This document shows positions 49,778 to 58,828 of a stretch of DNA of 64,000 nucleotides, in pieces. The DNA comes from CAVSRC01 sp963798195. GTDB lineage: Bacteria; Pseudomonadota; Alphaproteobacteria; Rhizobiales; Kaistiaceae. A program made the position numbers and the translations under genes. Where the stretch lies: NCBI GenBank assembly GCA_963798195.1, contig CAWCSF010000006.1, positions 403,257 to 467,256 of the forward strand. Reading direction: 5' to 3'. The notes below the pieces were generated by a model, which worked only from the letters and a program-made list of their open reading frames with translations, was not told the origin of the DNA and did not search any database. Every line of letters starts with the position of its first letter. Position 1 is the stretch's first letter.

Positions 49778-50200
49778 ATGAATCTCGAAGCCGTCTTCTC
49801 GCCGTGGAGGCCCTATCTCCTCTCGGTCCTGCGCATCGTCACCGCGCTCCTCTTCCTCGAGCACGGCACGCAGAAGCTATTCGGCTTTCCGCCATCCGAG
49901 TTCCAGCCGCCGCTCTTCTCGCTCTTTGGCGCTGCCGGCGTCCTCGAATTGGTTGGCGGTCTCCTGCTGCTCGCGGGCTTTTTCACGCGGCCGGTCGCCT
50001 TCATCCTCTCGGGCGAGATGGCCGTCGCCTATTTCATGTTTCACGCCGGCAGTTCGTTCTTCCCGATTCTGAACTTCGGCGAAGCCGCGATTCTTTTCTG
50101 CTTTGTCTTTCTCTATGTCGCCGCCGCGGGCGCGGGCCCCTGGAGCGTCGATCACTGGCGGGCCGCCGGCACGCTCCGCGAGACGCCGGTGAAAGTGTGA
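49778..50200 (+). CDS. DoxX-family membrane protein
   Basis: A 140-residue protein with four membrane segments (LLSVLRIVTALLFLEHGTQK, FGAAGVLELVGGLLLLAGFF, TRPVAFILSGEMAVAYFMF and EAAILFCFVFLYVAAAG). The EHGTQKLFG motif is typical of DoxX proteins, whose role is linked to redox and membrane homeostasis but not well defined. AAGGGA precedes ATG 49778. Convergent with the GST gene. Confidence 0.88.
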   Translation: MNLEAVFSPWRPYLLSVLRIVTALLFLEHGTQKLFGFPPSEFQPPLFSLFGAAGVLELVGGLLLLAGFFTRPVAFILSGEMAVAYFMFHAGSSFFPILNFGEAAILFCFVFLYVAAAGAGPWSVDHWRAAGTLRETPVKV

Positions 50201-50207
50201 GCAGAGA

Positions 50208-50903
50208 TCAGAAATCCAGATCGGCGTAATGCGTGGCGGCCGGCATGCCGCGCACCTGGTCGGCCAGCACTGGCCGGAACGATGGCCGCGACTTGACGCG
50301 CGCGTACCAGGCGCGGGCCGCGGCGTCTTCCTCCCAGGGCACTTCGCCGAGATAGTCGACCGTGGAGAGCGCCGCTGCTGCGGCGAGGTCGGCGAACGTG
50401 AGGTCGCGGCCGACGAGGCAGTTCCGCCGCGCGGTCAGGTATCCGATGTAGCGCAGGTGATAGCGGATGTTGGCGCGCGCCGCGCGGATCGCGGCTGCGT
50501 CCGGAGGACCGCCGCCTTCGGCGACCGTCATGCGCCGCTTGTAAACCTTTTCGGTGACCAGATAGCCGGTCACTTCCGATTCCATCTTGCCGAGGAACCA
50601 CTCGACCAGCCGCCGAGTTTCCGCGCGGTCGGACGGAGCGGCCGGCATCAGCGGCGCGTGCTCGCCGATCCGCGCGCCGCGCGTCTCGTTCAGGTATTCG
50701 CCGATCACCGCGGCGCCAGCGATAACCGACTCGTCGTCGTCGATCAGCACCGGCAAGTTCCCGGCCGGGTTCAGCTTGAGCAGCGCCTCGCCCCGCTCCC
50801 ATGGCTGCTCCTCGACCAGCGTCGGCGTCTCCGCGTATTCGCCGAAGATCAGGCGGACGAAGCGCGATCCGGCCGAAAGCGGATAATGGTGGAGCGTGGG
50901 CAT
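50208..50903 (-). CDS. Glutathione S-transferase family protein
   Basis: A 231-residue protein with an N-terminal thioredoxin-fold domain (MPTLHHYPLSAGSRFVRLIF, NPAGNLPVLIDDDE, VIGEYLNET) and an alpha-helical C-terminal domain (TFADLAAAAALSTVDYLGEV). It has the usual GST substrate-binding layout, with Ser or Tyr near the N-terminus as candidates for activating glutathione. The substrate is unknown. Confidence 0.88.
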   Translation of the reverse strand: MPTLHHYPLSAGSRFVRLIFGEYAETPTLVEEQPWERGEALLKLNPAGNLPVLIDDDESVIAGAAVIGEYLNETRGARIGEHAPLMPAAPSDRAETRRLVEWFLGKMESEVTGYLVTEKVYKRRMTVAEGGGPPDAAAIRAARANIRYHLRYIGYLTARRNCLVGRDLTFADLAAAAALSTVDYLGEVPWEEDAAARAWYARVKSRPSFRPVLADQVRGMPAATHYADLDF

Positions 50904-51039
50904 GTGGTGCAGGAAACCCCGGAAATCAGCCAGTTGGTAACGGAGGCGCGAATCGCCGCGCCCAATCTAGGCCGGTGAAGGCCGAGGGTATAGAACCCGC
51001 TCCGGGCGACAAAAGGGCGATTCGCCGGACGGGGATTCC

Positions 51040-51855
51040 ATGGATCTGAAGACAATTTTCGATGCCGTGGTCCTCGGCATCGTCGAGGGCGTGACCGAGT
51101 TCATCCCGGTCTCCTCGACCGCGCATCTGCTGCTCGCCGAAAAGCTGCTCCGCTTCAAGGACGTGGGCGGTTTCACCGTCCTCATCCAGCTGGGCGCCAT
51201 CCTGGCGCTGCTATCGGTCTATGCCGCGCGGCTCTGGCAGATCGTCGTTGACCTGCCGCGCGATCGCCGCACCCAGCGCTTCGTCCTCGGCGTGCTCATC
51301 GCCTTCCTGCCGGCGGCCATTCTCGGCGTCGGGCTCCACAGCGTCATCACCGGCGTTTTCTTCCATTCGCTGACGCTGATCTCCGCGGCGCTGCTCCTCG
51401 GCGGCATCGCGCTGCTCTGGCTCGATCGCATGCCGCTGCGCGAGCGCTACACCAACATCATGGATTACCCGCTCGGCCTCTGCCTCGGCATTGGCTTGTT
51501 CCAGACGCTGGCGCTGATCCCGGGCGTATCGCGCTCCGGAGCCACCATCGCCGGCGCGCTGCTGCTCGGCACCGACAAGCGCTCGGCCGCGGAGTATTCG
51601 TTCTTCCTCGCGATGCCCACCATGGCGGGGGCCTTCGCCTACGACCTTTACAAGAACCTCGATTCGATCGACGCCAATGCCGGGCTGATCATCGCTCTCG
51701 GCTTCGTCGTCGCCTTCCTCTCGGCGCTGGTCGTCGTGCGCGGCTTCCTCGGTTTCGTCGCGCGCCACGGCTTCGCGCCCTTCGCCTGGTGGCGGATCGG
51801 CGTCGGCATCATCGGGCTGGTGGTCGCCCTCGGCTTCGGCGGCACGCTCGGCTAA
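51040..51855 (+). CDS. uppP: Undecaprenyl-diphosphatase UppP
   Basis: A 271-residue integral membrane enzyme (BacA) that recycles the undecaprenyl carrier used for peptidoglycan. The two catalytic motifs, EGVTEFIPVSSTAHLLLAEK and PGVSRSGATIAGALLLGTDK, are intact, and about eight membrane segments are present. Family loss confers bacitracin sensitivity. ATG 51040; convergent with the next gene. Confidence 0.96.
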   Translation: MDLKTIFDAVVLGIVEGVTEFIPVSSTAHLLLAEKLLRFKDVGGFTVLIQLGAILALLSVYAARLWQIVVDLPRDRRTQRFVLGVLIAFLPAAILGVGLHSVITGVFFHSLTLISAALLLGGIALLWLDRMPLRERYTNIMDYPLGLCLGIGLFQTLALIPGVSRSGATIAGALLLGTDKRSAAEYSFFLAMPTMAGAFAYDLYKNLDSIDANAGLIIALGFVVAFLSALVVVRGFLGFVARHGFAPFAWWRIGVGIIGLVVALGFGGTLG

Positions 51856-51865
51856 AGAAGCGGTC

Positions 51866-52843
51866 TCAGGCCGTGCGGTGGCGGTCGAATTCGCCGTGCG
51901 CGCGGAAGCGGTAGAGGTAGGACGGGAGGATCGCCGCCAGGTTATCCGGCTGGATGCCGAAGGCCTGGATCGTCCGCCCCTCGGCGATCGCCGCATCCGA
52001 GACGACGTTGTCGATCCTGAGCTGCCGCACCTGATCGACCGTGAGCAGCGGACTGGGCAGAAGCTGGAGCACGGATGCCTTCAGCATCGCCAGCGGCCAC
52101 GGCACCGGGATCAATAAACGCTTGCGCTCGATCGCGCTGAGCATCGTCTCCAGGCATTCGCGGAAGGTCTTCACCTCCGGCCCGCCGAGTTCGTAGGTCG
52201 TTCCCGCCTTCGCCTTGCCCTCGACAGCATCGGCGATCGCCTGCGCCACGTCGCCGACGAAGATCGGCTGGAAGCGGGTGTGTCCGCCGCCGAAGAGCGG
52301 AAAGGCTGGAAACAGCCGTGCGAGCGAGGCGAAGCGGTTGAAGAAATGATCCCCCGGCCCGAACAGGATCGACGGGCGGAACACGACCGAGTCCGGCAGC
52401 GTCTCGAACACGGCCGCCTCGCCGCCCGCCTTGGCGCGGGCATAGGCCGAGGGCGATTCCGGGTCGGCGCCGATGGCCGAGACATGGACGATCTGCTTCA
52501 GCCCGGCGCCGCGCGCCGCTTCCGCCACGGCGCGCGCGCCAAAGTTCTGCACTGCGTCGAAGCGCTGGCGGCCGCCTTCTGAAAGGATCGCGACGAGGTT
52601 GACCACCGCGTCGGCGTTCTCCACCGCCCGGTCCACCGACCAGCGGTAGCGCAGGTTGGCCTGCATCGGCTGCACCCAGCCGACCATGCCGAGCGGTTGC
52701 AGGTGGCCGGCGAGGTCCGGCCGGCGCACCGCGGCGCGCACGCGCCAGCCGCGCTTCAGCAGCGCCCGGACCACATGCCGGCCAAGGAAGCCCGATCCGC
52801 CGAAAACCGTCACCAGACCCTTGGAGGTGGTGGTGATCGCCAT
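51866..52843 (-). CDS. NDUFA9-like NAD(P)H-binding protein
   Basis: A 325-residue atypical SDR with VFGGSGFLGRHVVRALLKRG at the N-terminus, VHVSAIGADPESPSAYARAK in the active-site region (a YxxxK-like YARAK), and VFRPSILFGPGDHFFNRFAS. This subgroup is related to the complex I accessory subunit NDUFA9 and occurs in most alphaproteobacteria. A free-standing quinone or complex I assembly role is inferred. Its start is 121 bases from the tRNA gene that lies on the other strand. Confidence 0.88.
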   Translation of the reverse strand: MAITTTSKGLVTVFGGSGFLGRHVVRALLKRGWRVRAAVRRPDLAGHLQPLGMVGWVQPMQANLRYRWSVDRAVENADAVVNLVAILSEGGRQRFDAVQNFGARAVAEAARGAGLKQIVHVSAIGADPESPSAYARAKAGGEAAVFETLPDSVVFRPSILFGPGDHFFNRFASLARLFPAFPLFGGGHTRFQPIFVGDVAQAIADAVEGKAKAGTTYELGGPEVKTFRECLETMLSAIERKRLLIPVPWPLAMLKASVLQLLPSPLLTVDQVRQLRIDNVVSDAAIAEGRTIQAFGIQPDNLAAILPSYLYRFRAHGEFDRHRTA

Positions 52844-52963
52844 GCGCCGCTCCGCCTAGTTTCTTGCGTGATTTGCCCGTCTCATATCGGCTCGGCGGGC
52901 GGCTGTACAGGCGCTGGCGCCAGCGTTGACAAGGCATGGGGCGACCACTACCACTCCGCCCGT

Positions 52964-53048
52964 GCCCAGGTGGCGGAATTGGTAGACGCGCACGGTTCAG
53001 GTCCGTGTGGTGCAAGCCGTGAAGGTTCGAGTCCTTTCCTGGGCACCA
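52964..53048 (+). tRNA. tRNA-Leu (anticodon CAG)
   Basis: An 82-base class II tRNA plus encoded CCA. The acceptor stem GCCCAGG pairs with CCTGGGC, the D loop reads AATTGGTAGA, and the anticodon stem CACGG/CCGTG holds the loop TTCAGGT with anticodon CAG at 52998-53000. A long variable arm follows, and the T arm contains GGTTCGAGTCC. It reads CUG, the most-used leucine codon in this GC-rich genome. Confidence 0.96.
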
Positions 53049-53202
53049 TTTTGGTGTTCGCCCATCGCCTAGTTCTGCGATTCCCGGAGCCGCGCGTTCG
53101 CGGCTGTTCGCGTTTCCCCAGGCCGCCGGGCCACCCCTCCACCGCAACCGCGACGTCGTAAGCCACCTGCGGCGGAACGTCTCGCCTGTCCGGGCGCGGC
53201 AC

Positions 53203-53216
53203 TTGATCTTCGTCAA
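53203..53216 (+). promoter_or_regulatory. FNR/FixK-type box upstream of ccoN
   Basis: TTGATCTTCGTCAA matches the FNR/FixK consensus TTGAT-N4-ATCAA in nine of ten positions. It lies 75 bases before the ccoN start in the 243-base gap after the tRNA. Low-oxygen activation of the cbb3 operon through such a box is established in rhizobia. Confidence 0.85.
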
Positions 53217-53291
53217 AGTGGCTGTCCGCCGAATCCCCGATTGTCCCGCCGTCCGCGCATGTCTGCGCTTGTTCGATAGGGGGCCATCGGG

Positions 53292-54950
53292 GTGGCGCAC
53301 ACGATTCCCGTCAAGAAGACGTTCACCAACGGCGAAGCCGGCCTGATCATCGTCTTCACCGTTCTGGCGTTGGTTTCCCTTGTCGTCGCGGGCAAGGCGT
53401 GGACCTCCGCCTACTCCTTCCACGCCCTCATCTTCGCCGCGGCGAGCGCCTTTGCTGTCTTCAAGATCGTCGAACGCTACATGGACCGGCCGGCCGAGCT
53501 GCCGCCGCGCGAGATCGACGGCAAGCCCAACTACAACTACGGCCCGATCAAGTTCGCCACCATCGCCGCGGTGTTCTGGGGCATCGCCGGTTTCACCGTC
53601 GGGCTCTACCTCGCGCTGGAGCTGTCCTTCCCGGCATTCAACCTCGACCTGCCCTGGATCAGCTTCGGCCGCCTGCGCCCGCTCCACACATCGGCGGTGA
53701 TCTTCGCCTTCGGCGGCAACGCGCTGCTGGCCACTTCGCTCTACGTCGTGCAGCGCACGTCGCGCGCCCGCCTCGCCGGCGATCTGGCGCCATGGTTCGT
53801 CGTCCTCGGCTACAACCTCTTCATCGTCATTGCCGGCACCGGCTACCTGCTCGGCATCACGCAATCGAAGGAATATGCCGAGCCCGAGTGGTACGCCGAC
53901 CTGTGGCTGACCGTCGTCTGGGTGGTCTACCTTCTGGTCTATCTGGCGACGCTGTTCCGGCGGAAGGAGCCCCACATCTATGTGGCGAACTGGTTCTTCC
54001 TCGCCTTCATCCTGACGATCGCCGTCCTTCATCTCGGCAACAACGCCGCGATCCCGCTGTCGATCTTTTCGCCGAAGTCCTACATCGTCTGGTCCGGCGT
54101 GCAGGACGCCATGATCCAGTGGTGGTACGGCCACAACGCCGTCGGCTTCTTCCTCACCGCCGGCTTTCTCGGCATCATGTATTACTTCATCCCCAAGCGC
54201 GCCGACCGGCCGGTCTATTCTTACCGCCTGTCGATCGTGCACTTCTGGGCGCTGATCTTCCTCTACATCTGGGCCGGCCCGCACCACCTGCACTACACGG
54301 CACTGCCCGACTGGGCGCAGACGCTCGGCATGACCTTCTCGATCATGCTGTGGATGCCGTCGTGGGGCGGCATGATCAACGGGCTGATGACGCTCTCCGG
54401 CGCCTGGGACAAGCTCCGCACCGACCCGGTGCTGCGCATGATGGTGGTCTCGGTCGCCTTCTACGGCATGTCGACCTTCGAGGGTCCGATGATGTCGGTG
54501 AAGATCGTCAACTCGCTGTCGCACTACACCGACTGGACCATCGGCCACGTTCATTCGGGCGCGCTTGGCTGGGTCGGCTACATCTCCTTCGGCGCGATCT
54601 ACTGCCTCGTCCCGTGGCTGTGGAACCGCAAGGGCCTGTACTCGCTCCGCCTGGTCAACTGGCACTTCTGGATCTCGAGCCTCGGCATCGTCCTCTACAT
54701 CACGTCGATGTGGGTGGCCGGCATCCTCCAGGGCCTGATGTGGCGCGCCTACACCTCGCTCGGCTTCCTCGAATATTCCTTCATCGAGACCGTCGAGGCG
54801 ATGCACCCGTTCTATCTGATCCGGGCGCTCGGCGGTTTCCTGTTCCTCGTCGGCGCGCTGCTGATGGCCTTCAACGTCTGGAAGACGATCACGGTACCGG
54901 AGTCCGATGAAGTGCCGGCGGGGCGCCCCGCCATGGTTCCGGCCGAGTAA
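53292..54950 (+). CDS. ccoN: Cytochrome c oxidase cbb3-type, subunit I
   Basis: A 552-residue integral membrane subunit that holds the catalytic haem b3-CuB site. Twelve membrane helices are seen, with the family sequences HTSAVIFAFGGNALLATSLY, YNLFIVIAGTGYLLGITQS and VQDAMIQWWYGHNAVGFFLT including haem-ligand histidines. The enzyme has very high oxygen affinity. GTG 53292 is used; homologues start here. It heads ccoNOQP with an upstream FNR-type box. Confidence 0.96.
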   Translation: MAHTIPVKKTFTNGEAGLIIVFTVLALVSLVVAGKAWTSAYSFHALIFAAASAFAVFKIVERYMDRPAELPPREIDGKPNYNYGPIKFATIAAVFWGIAGFTVGLYLALELSFPAFNLDLPWISFGRLRPLHTSAVIFAFGGNALLATSLYVVQRTSRARLAGDLAPWFVVLGYNLFIVIAGTGYLLGITQSKEYAEPEWYADLWLTVVWVVYLLVYLATLFRRKEPHIYVANWFFLAFILTIAVLHLGNNAAIPLSIFSPKSYIVWSGVQDAMIQWWYGHNAVGFFLTAGFLGIMYYFIPKRADRPVYSYRLSIVHFWALIFLYIWAGPHHLHYTALPDWAQTLGMTFSIMLWMPSWGGMINGLMTLSGAWDKLRTDPVLRMMVVSVAFYGMSTFEGPMMSVKIVNSLSHYTDWTIGHVHSGALGWVGYISFGAIYCLVPWLWNRKGLYSLRLVNWHFWISSLGIVLYITSMWVAGILQGLMWRAYTSLGFLEYSFIETVEAMHPFYLIRALGGFLFLVGALLMAFNVWKTITVPESDEVPAGRPAMVPAE

Positions 54951-54962
54951 GGGGGCGCACCG

Positions 54963-55706
54963 ATGTCACTCTGGGCAAAACACAAGATCCTCGAAACCAA
55001 CGCGATCTACCTGCTGATCGCCTCGCTGATCGTCATCGCCATCGGCGGGCTCGTCGAGATCGTGCCGCTGTTCTATCTCAAGAGCACGATCGAGACCGTG
55101 GACGGGGTGCGCCCCTACACGCCGCTCGAACTCGCCGGGCGCAACATCTATGTCCGCGAGGGCTGCTACAACTGCCACTCGCAAATGATCCGCACCCTGC
55201 GCGACGAGGTCGAGCGCTACGGGCACTACTCGCTGGCCGCCGAGTCCATGTACGACCGGCCGTTCCAGTGGGGCTCCAAGCGCACCGGGCCGGACCTCGC
55301 CCGCGTCGGCGGCAAGTATTCCGACGCGTGGCAGCTCGACCACCTGGAGAACCCGCGCGCCGTCGTCCCCGGCTCGATCATGCCGTCCTACCGGGCATTG
55401 GCGAACACGCCGCTAGACATCGCCCACATCGCCGACGACCTCCGCGTCCAGAAGGCGCTGGGCGTGCCTTACACCGACGAGATGATCGACAACGCCATCG
55501 CCGACGCGCGCACCCAGGGCACGCAGGAACCGGCCGATCCAGGGCCGCTGACAGGCCGCTATCCCAAGATCAACATCCGCGCGTTCACCGAGACCGGGCT
55601 CGTCAGCGGAACTCTGACCGAAGCCGACGCGCTGATCGCCTACTTGCAGTCGCTCGGCACCGAGGTCGACTTCAAGCTCTACGACGACAAAGCCAATGTC
55701 CGCTGA
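54963..55706 (+). CDS. ccoO: Cytochrome c oxidase cbb3-type, subunit II (monohaem cytochrome c)
   Basis: A 247-residue protein with an N-terminal membrane anchor (AIYLLIASLIVIAIGGLVEI) and a periplasmic domain carrying one CxxCH haem motif (YNCHSQ, in REGCYNCHSQMIRTL). It passes electrons to ccoN. Twelve bases from the ccoN stop. Confidence 0.96.
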   Translation: MSLWAKHKILETNAIYLLIASLIVIAIGGLVEIVPLFYLKSTIETVDGVRPYTPLELAGRNIYVREGCYNCHSQMIRTLRDEVERYGHYSLAAESMYDRPFQWGSKRTGPDLARVGGKYSDAWQLDHLENPRAVVPGSIMPSYRALANTPLDIAHIADDLRVQKALGVPYTDEMIDNAIADARTQGTQEPADPGPLTGRYPKINIRAFTETGLVSGTLTEADALIAYLQSLGTEVDFKLYDDKANVR

Positions 55707-55720
55707 GGGGCACGGAAACA

Positions 55721-55873
55721 ATGGAAACCTATAACGCCGTCGCCCACTTCGCCCAGTCGTGGGGACTCCTCTACTTCTTCATCGTCTTCTGCGCCGTCGT
55801 GATCTTCGTCATGTGGCCGTCCCGCAAGAAACAATACGAGGACGTGGCGCGTATGCCGCTGCGTGAGGATTGA
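55721..55873 (+). CDS. ccoQ: Cytochrome c oxidase cbb3-type, subunit IV (CcoQ/FixQ)
   Basis: A 50-residue single-span protein (LLYFFIVFCAVVIFVMWPSR) followed by a short charged tail (RKKQYEDVARMPLRED). CcoQ stabilises the oxidase against oxygen. It was easily missed because of its size; it sits between ccoO and ccoP, where it belongs. Confidence 0.93.
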   Translation: METYNAVAHFAQSWGLLYFFIVFCAVVIFVMWPSRKKQYEDVARMPLRED

Positions 55874-55875
55874 TC

Positions 55876-56754
55876 ATGGCCGATCACGACCAACCGAAAG
55901 TCGACGCCGTTACCGGCATCGCCACCACCGGTCACGACTGGGATGGCATCACCGAACTGAACCAGCCGCTGCCGCGCTGGTGGCTGTGGATCTTCTACGC
56001 CTGCATCGCCTTCGCGGTCGGCTACTGGGTCTTCTATCCGTCGTGGCCGCTGATCACCAACGCTGCCGGCGGTGTGTTCGGCTGGCACTCTCGGACGGCC
56101 GTCGTCGAGGATCTCGACCTGTTGCGCGCCCAGCGCGGGCCGATGGTGTCGAAGCTCGCCGGCGTCCCGCTGACCGAGGTCAAGGCCGACGCTGGCCTGT
56201 TCGACTTCACCCTTGCCTATGGCCGAGCCGCCTTCGGCGACAACTGCGCGCCGTGCCACGGACCGGGCGGCGGCGGCGCCAGGGGCTATCCGAATCTTAT
56301 CGACGACGACTGGCTGTGGGGCGGCTCGCTCGACGCCATCCAGCAGACGATCACCCACGGCGTGCGTAACGAGAACGCGGACAGCCGCCAGAGCCAGATG
56401 CCGGCCTTCGGCCGCGACGAAATCCTGACAACTGCGGAGATCCACGACGTCGCCTATTTTGTGCGCTCGCTCTCCGGCCTCGAGGTGCCCGAGGGCGCTG
56501 ATCTCGCCGCGGGCAAGCAGCTCTTCGCCGACAACTGTGCCGTCTGTCATGGCGACGACGGCAAGGGCAACCGCGATGTCGGCGCGCCCAACCTGACGGA
56601 CGCTGTCTGGCTCTACGGCTCTGATCTCGACAGCGTGGTCACGACCGTGACCAACGCCCGCAACGGCTCCATGCCCGACTGGAGCGCGCGCCTCGACCCG
56701 ACCACGATCAAGGCCCTGGCCGTCTACGTCCATTCTCTCGGCGGCGGAGAATAG
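55876..56754 (+). CDS. ccoP: Cytochrome c oxidase cbb3-type, subunit III (dihaem cytochrome c)
   Basis: A 292-residue protein with an N-terminal membrane helix (RWWLWIFYACIAFAVGYWVF) and two cytochrome c domains with haem motifs CAPCHG and CAVCHG. It receives electrons from the bc1 complex or soluble cytochromes. ATG 55876 is chosen with GAGGA upstream; TTG 55870 overlaps the ccoQ stop and would add two residues. The stop ends the first half of the cluster. Confidence 0.96.
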   Translation: MADHDQPKVDAVTGIATTGHDWDGITELNQPLPRWWLWIFYACIAFAVGYWVFYPSWPLITNAAGGVFGWHSRTAVVEDLDLLRAQRGPMVSKLAGVPLTEVKADAGLFDFTLAYGRAAFGDNCAPCHGPGGGGARGYPNLIDDDWLWGGSLDAIQQTITHGVRNENADSRQSQMPAFGRDEILTTAEIHDVAYFVRSLSGLEVPEGADLAAGKQLFADNCAVCHGDDGKGNRDVGAPNLTDAVWLYGSDLDSVVTTVTNARNGSMPDWSARLDPTTIKALAVYVHSLGGGE

Positions 56755-56795
56755 CGGTTTTCCGGGCATCGCCGGGCCATCCCGGACACGTCCGG

Positions 56796-56809
56796 TTGAC
56801 GCAGGTCAA
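56796..56809 (+). promoter_or_regulatory. FNR/FixK-type box upstream of ccoG
   Basis: TTGACGCAGGTCAA is a perfect 5-4-5 dyad (TTGAC/GTCAA), 58 bases before the ccoG start in the 113-base gap after ccoP. It suggests a second, separately activated oxygen-regulated transcript for ccoGHIS. Confidence 0.82.
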
Positions 56810-56867
56810 GGGTGCGAGGGCGCGTTCCGAATAGGGTCCGCCTCAAGCCAGAGGTGACCCGAATCCC

Positions 56868-58322
56868 ATGAACGTTGCTGCCAAGCCCCAGGTTTCGCCG
56901 GACGACGAACAGCCGTTCTACGAACCGCACCACAAGGTCTATCCGCAGAGCGTCCACGGCACGTTCCGGCGGACGAAGTGGCTCGTCCTCATCGTCACCC
57001 TCGGCATCTACTACCTGACGCCGTTCATCCGCTGGGACCGCGGCCCGGGCGCACCCAGCCAGGCGGTTCTGATCGACCTGCCCAACCGGCGCTTCTATTT
57101 CTTCTTCATCGAAATCTGGCCGCAGGAGGTCTACTACCTCACCGGCCTGCTGGTTCTGGCCGCCCTCGCGCTCTTCCTGATGAACGCCGTCGCCGGACGA
57201 ATCTGGTGCGGCTATCTCTGCCCGCAGACGGTCTGGACCGACCTCTTCCTCGCCATCGAGCGCTGGACCGAGGGCGACCGCCGCGACCGCATGAAGAACG
57301 ACAAGGGACCGTGGACCGCCAACCTCGTCGCGCGCAAGGGCGTGAAGCATTTCCTCTGGCTGATGACCGCGTGGTGGACCGGCGGCGCCTGGGTGCTGTA
57401 CTTCGCCGACGCGCCCACCCTGGTCCATGAACTGGCGACGCTCCAGGCCCCGCTGATCGCCTACATCTGGATCGGCATTCTCACCTTCACCACCTATTCG
57501 CTCGCCGGCTACATGCGCGAGCAGGTCTGCCTCTACATGTGCCCGTGGCCCCGCATCCAGGCCGCGTTGACCGACGAAGACGCTTTCAACGTCAGCTACC
57601 GCTTCGACCGTGGCGAGCCCCGCATGTCGGTCAAGAAGAGCGCCGCCGCCCGTACCCGTGGCGAGCCGGCCGGCGATTGCATCGACTGCTACCAGTGCGT
57701 CGCTGTCTGCCCGACCGGCGTCGACATCCGCGGCGGCGCGAACCTCGGCTGCATCCAGTGCGGCCTGTGCATCGACGCCTGCGACACGGTCATGACCAAG
57801 CTCGGTCGCCCGACGCGGCTGATCGCCTACGACACCGACCAGAACATCCGTGCGCGCATGGAAGGCAAGCCGCAGACCGCGCGCGTCGTTCGGCCTCGAA
57901 CCCTGCTCTATTCGGTCGTCATCCTCGCCGTCGGCGCGGTGATGCTCTTCGCTCTGACAACCCGCGTGTCCGTTGCCCTCAACGTTATCCACGACCGCAA
58001 TCCGGAGTATGTCGTGCTGTCCGATGGCGGGGTGCGCAATGCCTACACCATACGCATCCTCAACAAGCACAATGACGCGCGCCAATTCGCCATCGCGGTC
58101 GATCTTGCCGGCGGCACGCTCGAGGTGGTCGGCGCCGACGCGATCGACGGCCAACAGGTCGCGAAAGTCGGCCCGGACCAGACCCGCGAAATGCGCGCTA
58201 TCGTCAGTCTCGACGGCGCGGCCGTGGACAGCCAGCCGATACGCTTCACCATCACCGACCGGAGCGACGGCTCGATCACGGAGGCCGTCGACAACTTCCG
58301 TGGACCGGGAGAACCGAAATGA
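56868..58322 (+). CDS. ccoG: Cytochrome c oxidase accessory protein CcoG (FixG)
   Basis: A 484-residue membrane protein with several spans and a cytoplasmic ferredoxin-like region, two 4Fe-4S clusters: CIDCYQCVAVCPTGVDIRGG and CIQCGLCIDACD. The C-terminal periplasmic domain is Ig-like (IRILNKHNDARQFAIAVDLA). CcoG helps reduce copper for insertion into ccoN. It starts the second half of the cluster. Confidence 0.95.
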   Translation: MNVAAKPQVSPDDEQPFYEPHHKVYPQSVHGTFRRTKWLVLIVTLGIYYLTPFIRWDRGPGAPSQAVLIDLPNRRFYFFFIEIWPQEVYYLTGLLVLAALALFLMNAVAGRIWCGYLCPQTVWTDLFLAIERWTEGDRRDRMKNDKGPWTANLVARKGVKHFLWLMTAWWTGGAWVLYFADAPTLVHELATLQAPLIAYIWIGILTFTTYSLAGYMREQVCLYMCPWPRIQAALTDEDAFNVSYRFDRGEPRMSVKKSAAARTRGEPAGDCIDCYQCVAVCPTGVDIRGGANLGCIQCGLCIDACDTVMTKLGRPTRLIAYDTDQNIRARMEGKPQTARVVRPRTLLYSVVILAVGAVMLFALTTRVSVALNVIHDRNPEYVVLSDGGVRNAYTIRILNKHNDARQFAIAVDLAGGTLEVVGADAIDGQQVAKVGPDQTREMRAIVSLDGAAVDSQPIRFTITDRSDGSITEAVDNFRGPGEPK

Positions 58323-58828
58323 ACCTGCGCCTGCCCGACATCCGCCTCGCACGCTCCGGCGAACTGACCGGCGGCCGCGTCCTCCTTATGCTGATTGCGT
58401 TCTTCGGCGTGGTCATGGTGGTCAACTTCGCCATGGTGAAGGCCGCGATCTCAACCTTCGGCGGCGTCGATACGAAGAGCTCCTATGAGGCCGGCCGCCA
58501 GTTCAAGGCGGAGGAAGCAAAGGCGGCGGCGCAGGACGCGCTGAACTGGCAGGTGAGCGAGCACATCGCGCTCGCCGAGGATGGCCAGGTGCTGTCGGTC
58601 GATATTCGCGACGCACGCGGCGTGCCGGTGTCCGGTATCGACGTTGCCGCGAAGCTCGGCCATCCCGTGGACGAGCGGCGCGATGTGGCGGTCGCCCTGT
58701 CCGAAACCACGGCCGGCGCCTATCGTGGCGTCGCCATCGTGACACCCGGCGTCTGGCTGATCGATCTCGTCGTCACCCGCGACGGCACCCAGCTCTTCCG
58801 CTCGCGGAACCGCGTCCTGGTGCCATGA
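58319..58828 (+). CDS. ccoH: FixH/CcoH assembly protein
   Basis: A 169-residue protein anchored by one N-terminal helix (GRVLLMLIAFFGVVMVVNFA), with a periplasmic domain rich in beta strands. FixH is required for cbb3 maturation, probably as an adaptor to CcoI and CcoG. It overlaps ccoG by four bases and the next gene by four bases. Confidence 0.93.
   Translation: MNLRLPDIRLARSGELTGGRVLLMLIAFFGVVMVVNFAMVKAAISTFGGVDTKSSYEAGRQFKAEEAKAAAQDALNWQVSEHIALAEDGQVLSVDIRDARGVPVSGIDVAAKLGHPVDERRDVAVALSETTAGAYRGVAIVTPGVWLIDLVVTRDGTQLFRSRNRVLVP

Noticed and set aside
51942..54806. Long leftward frames opposite ccoN, and one (58720-61071) opposite ccoI
   Set aside because: They are antisense to oxidase genes with all catalytic motifs and have shadow-frame amino acid composition.
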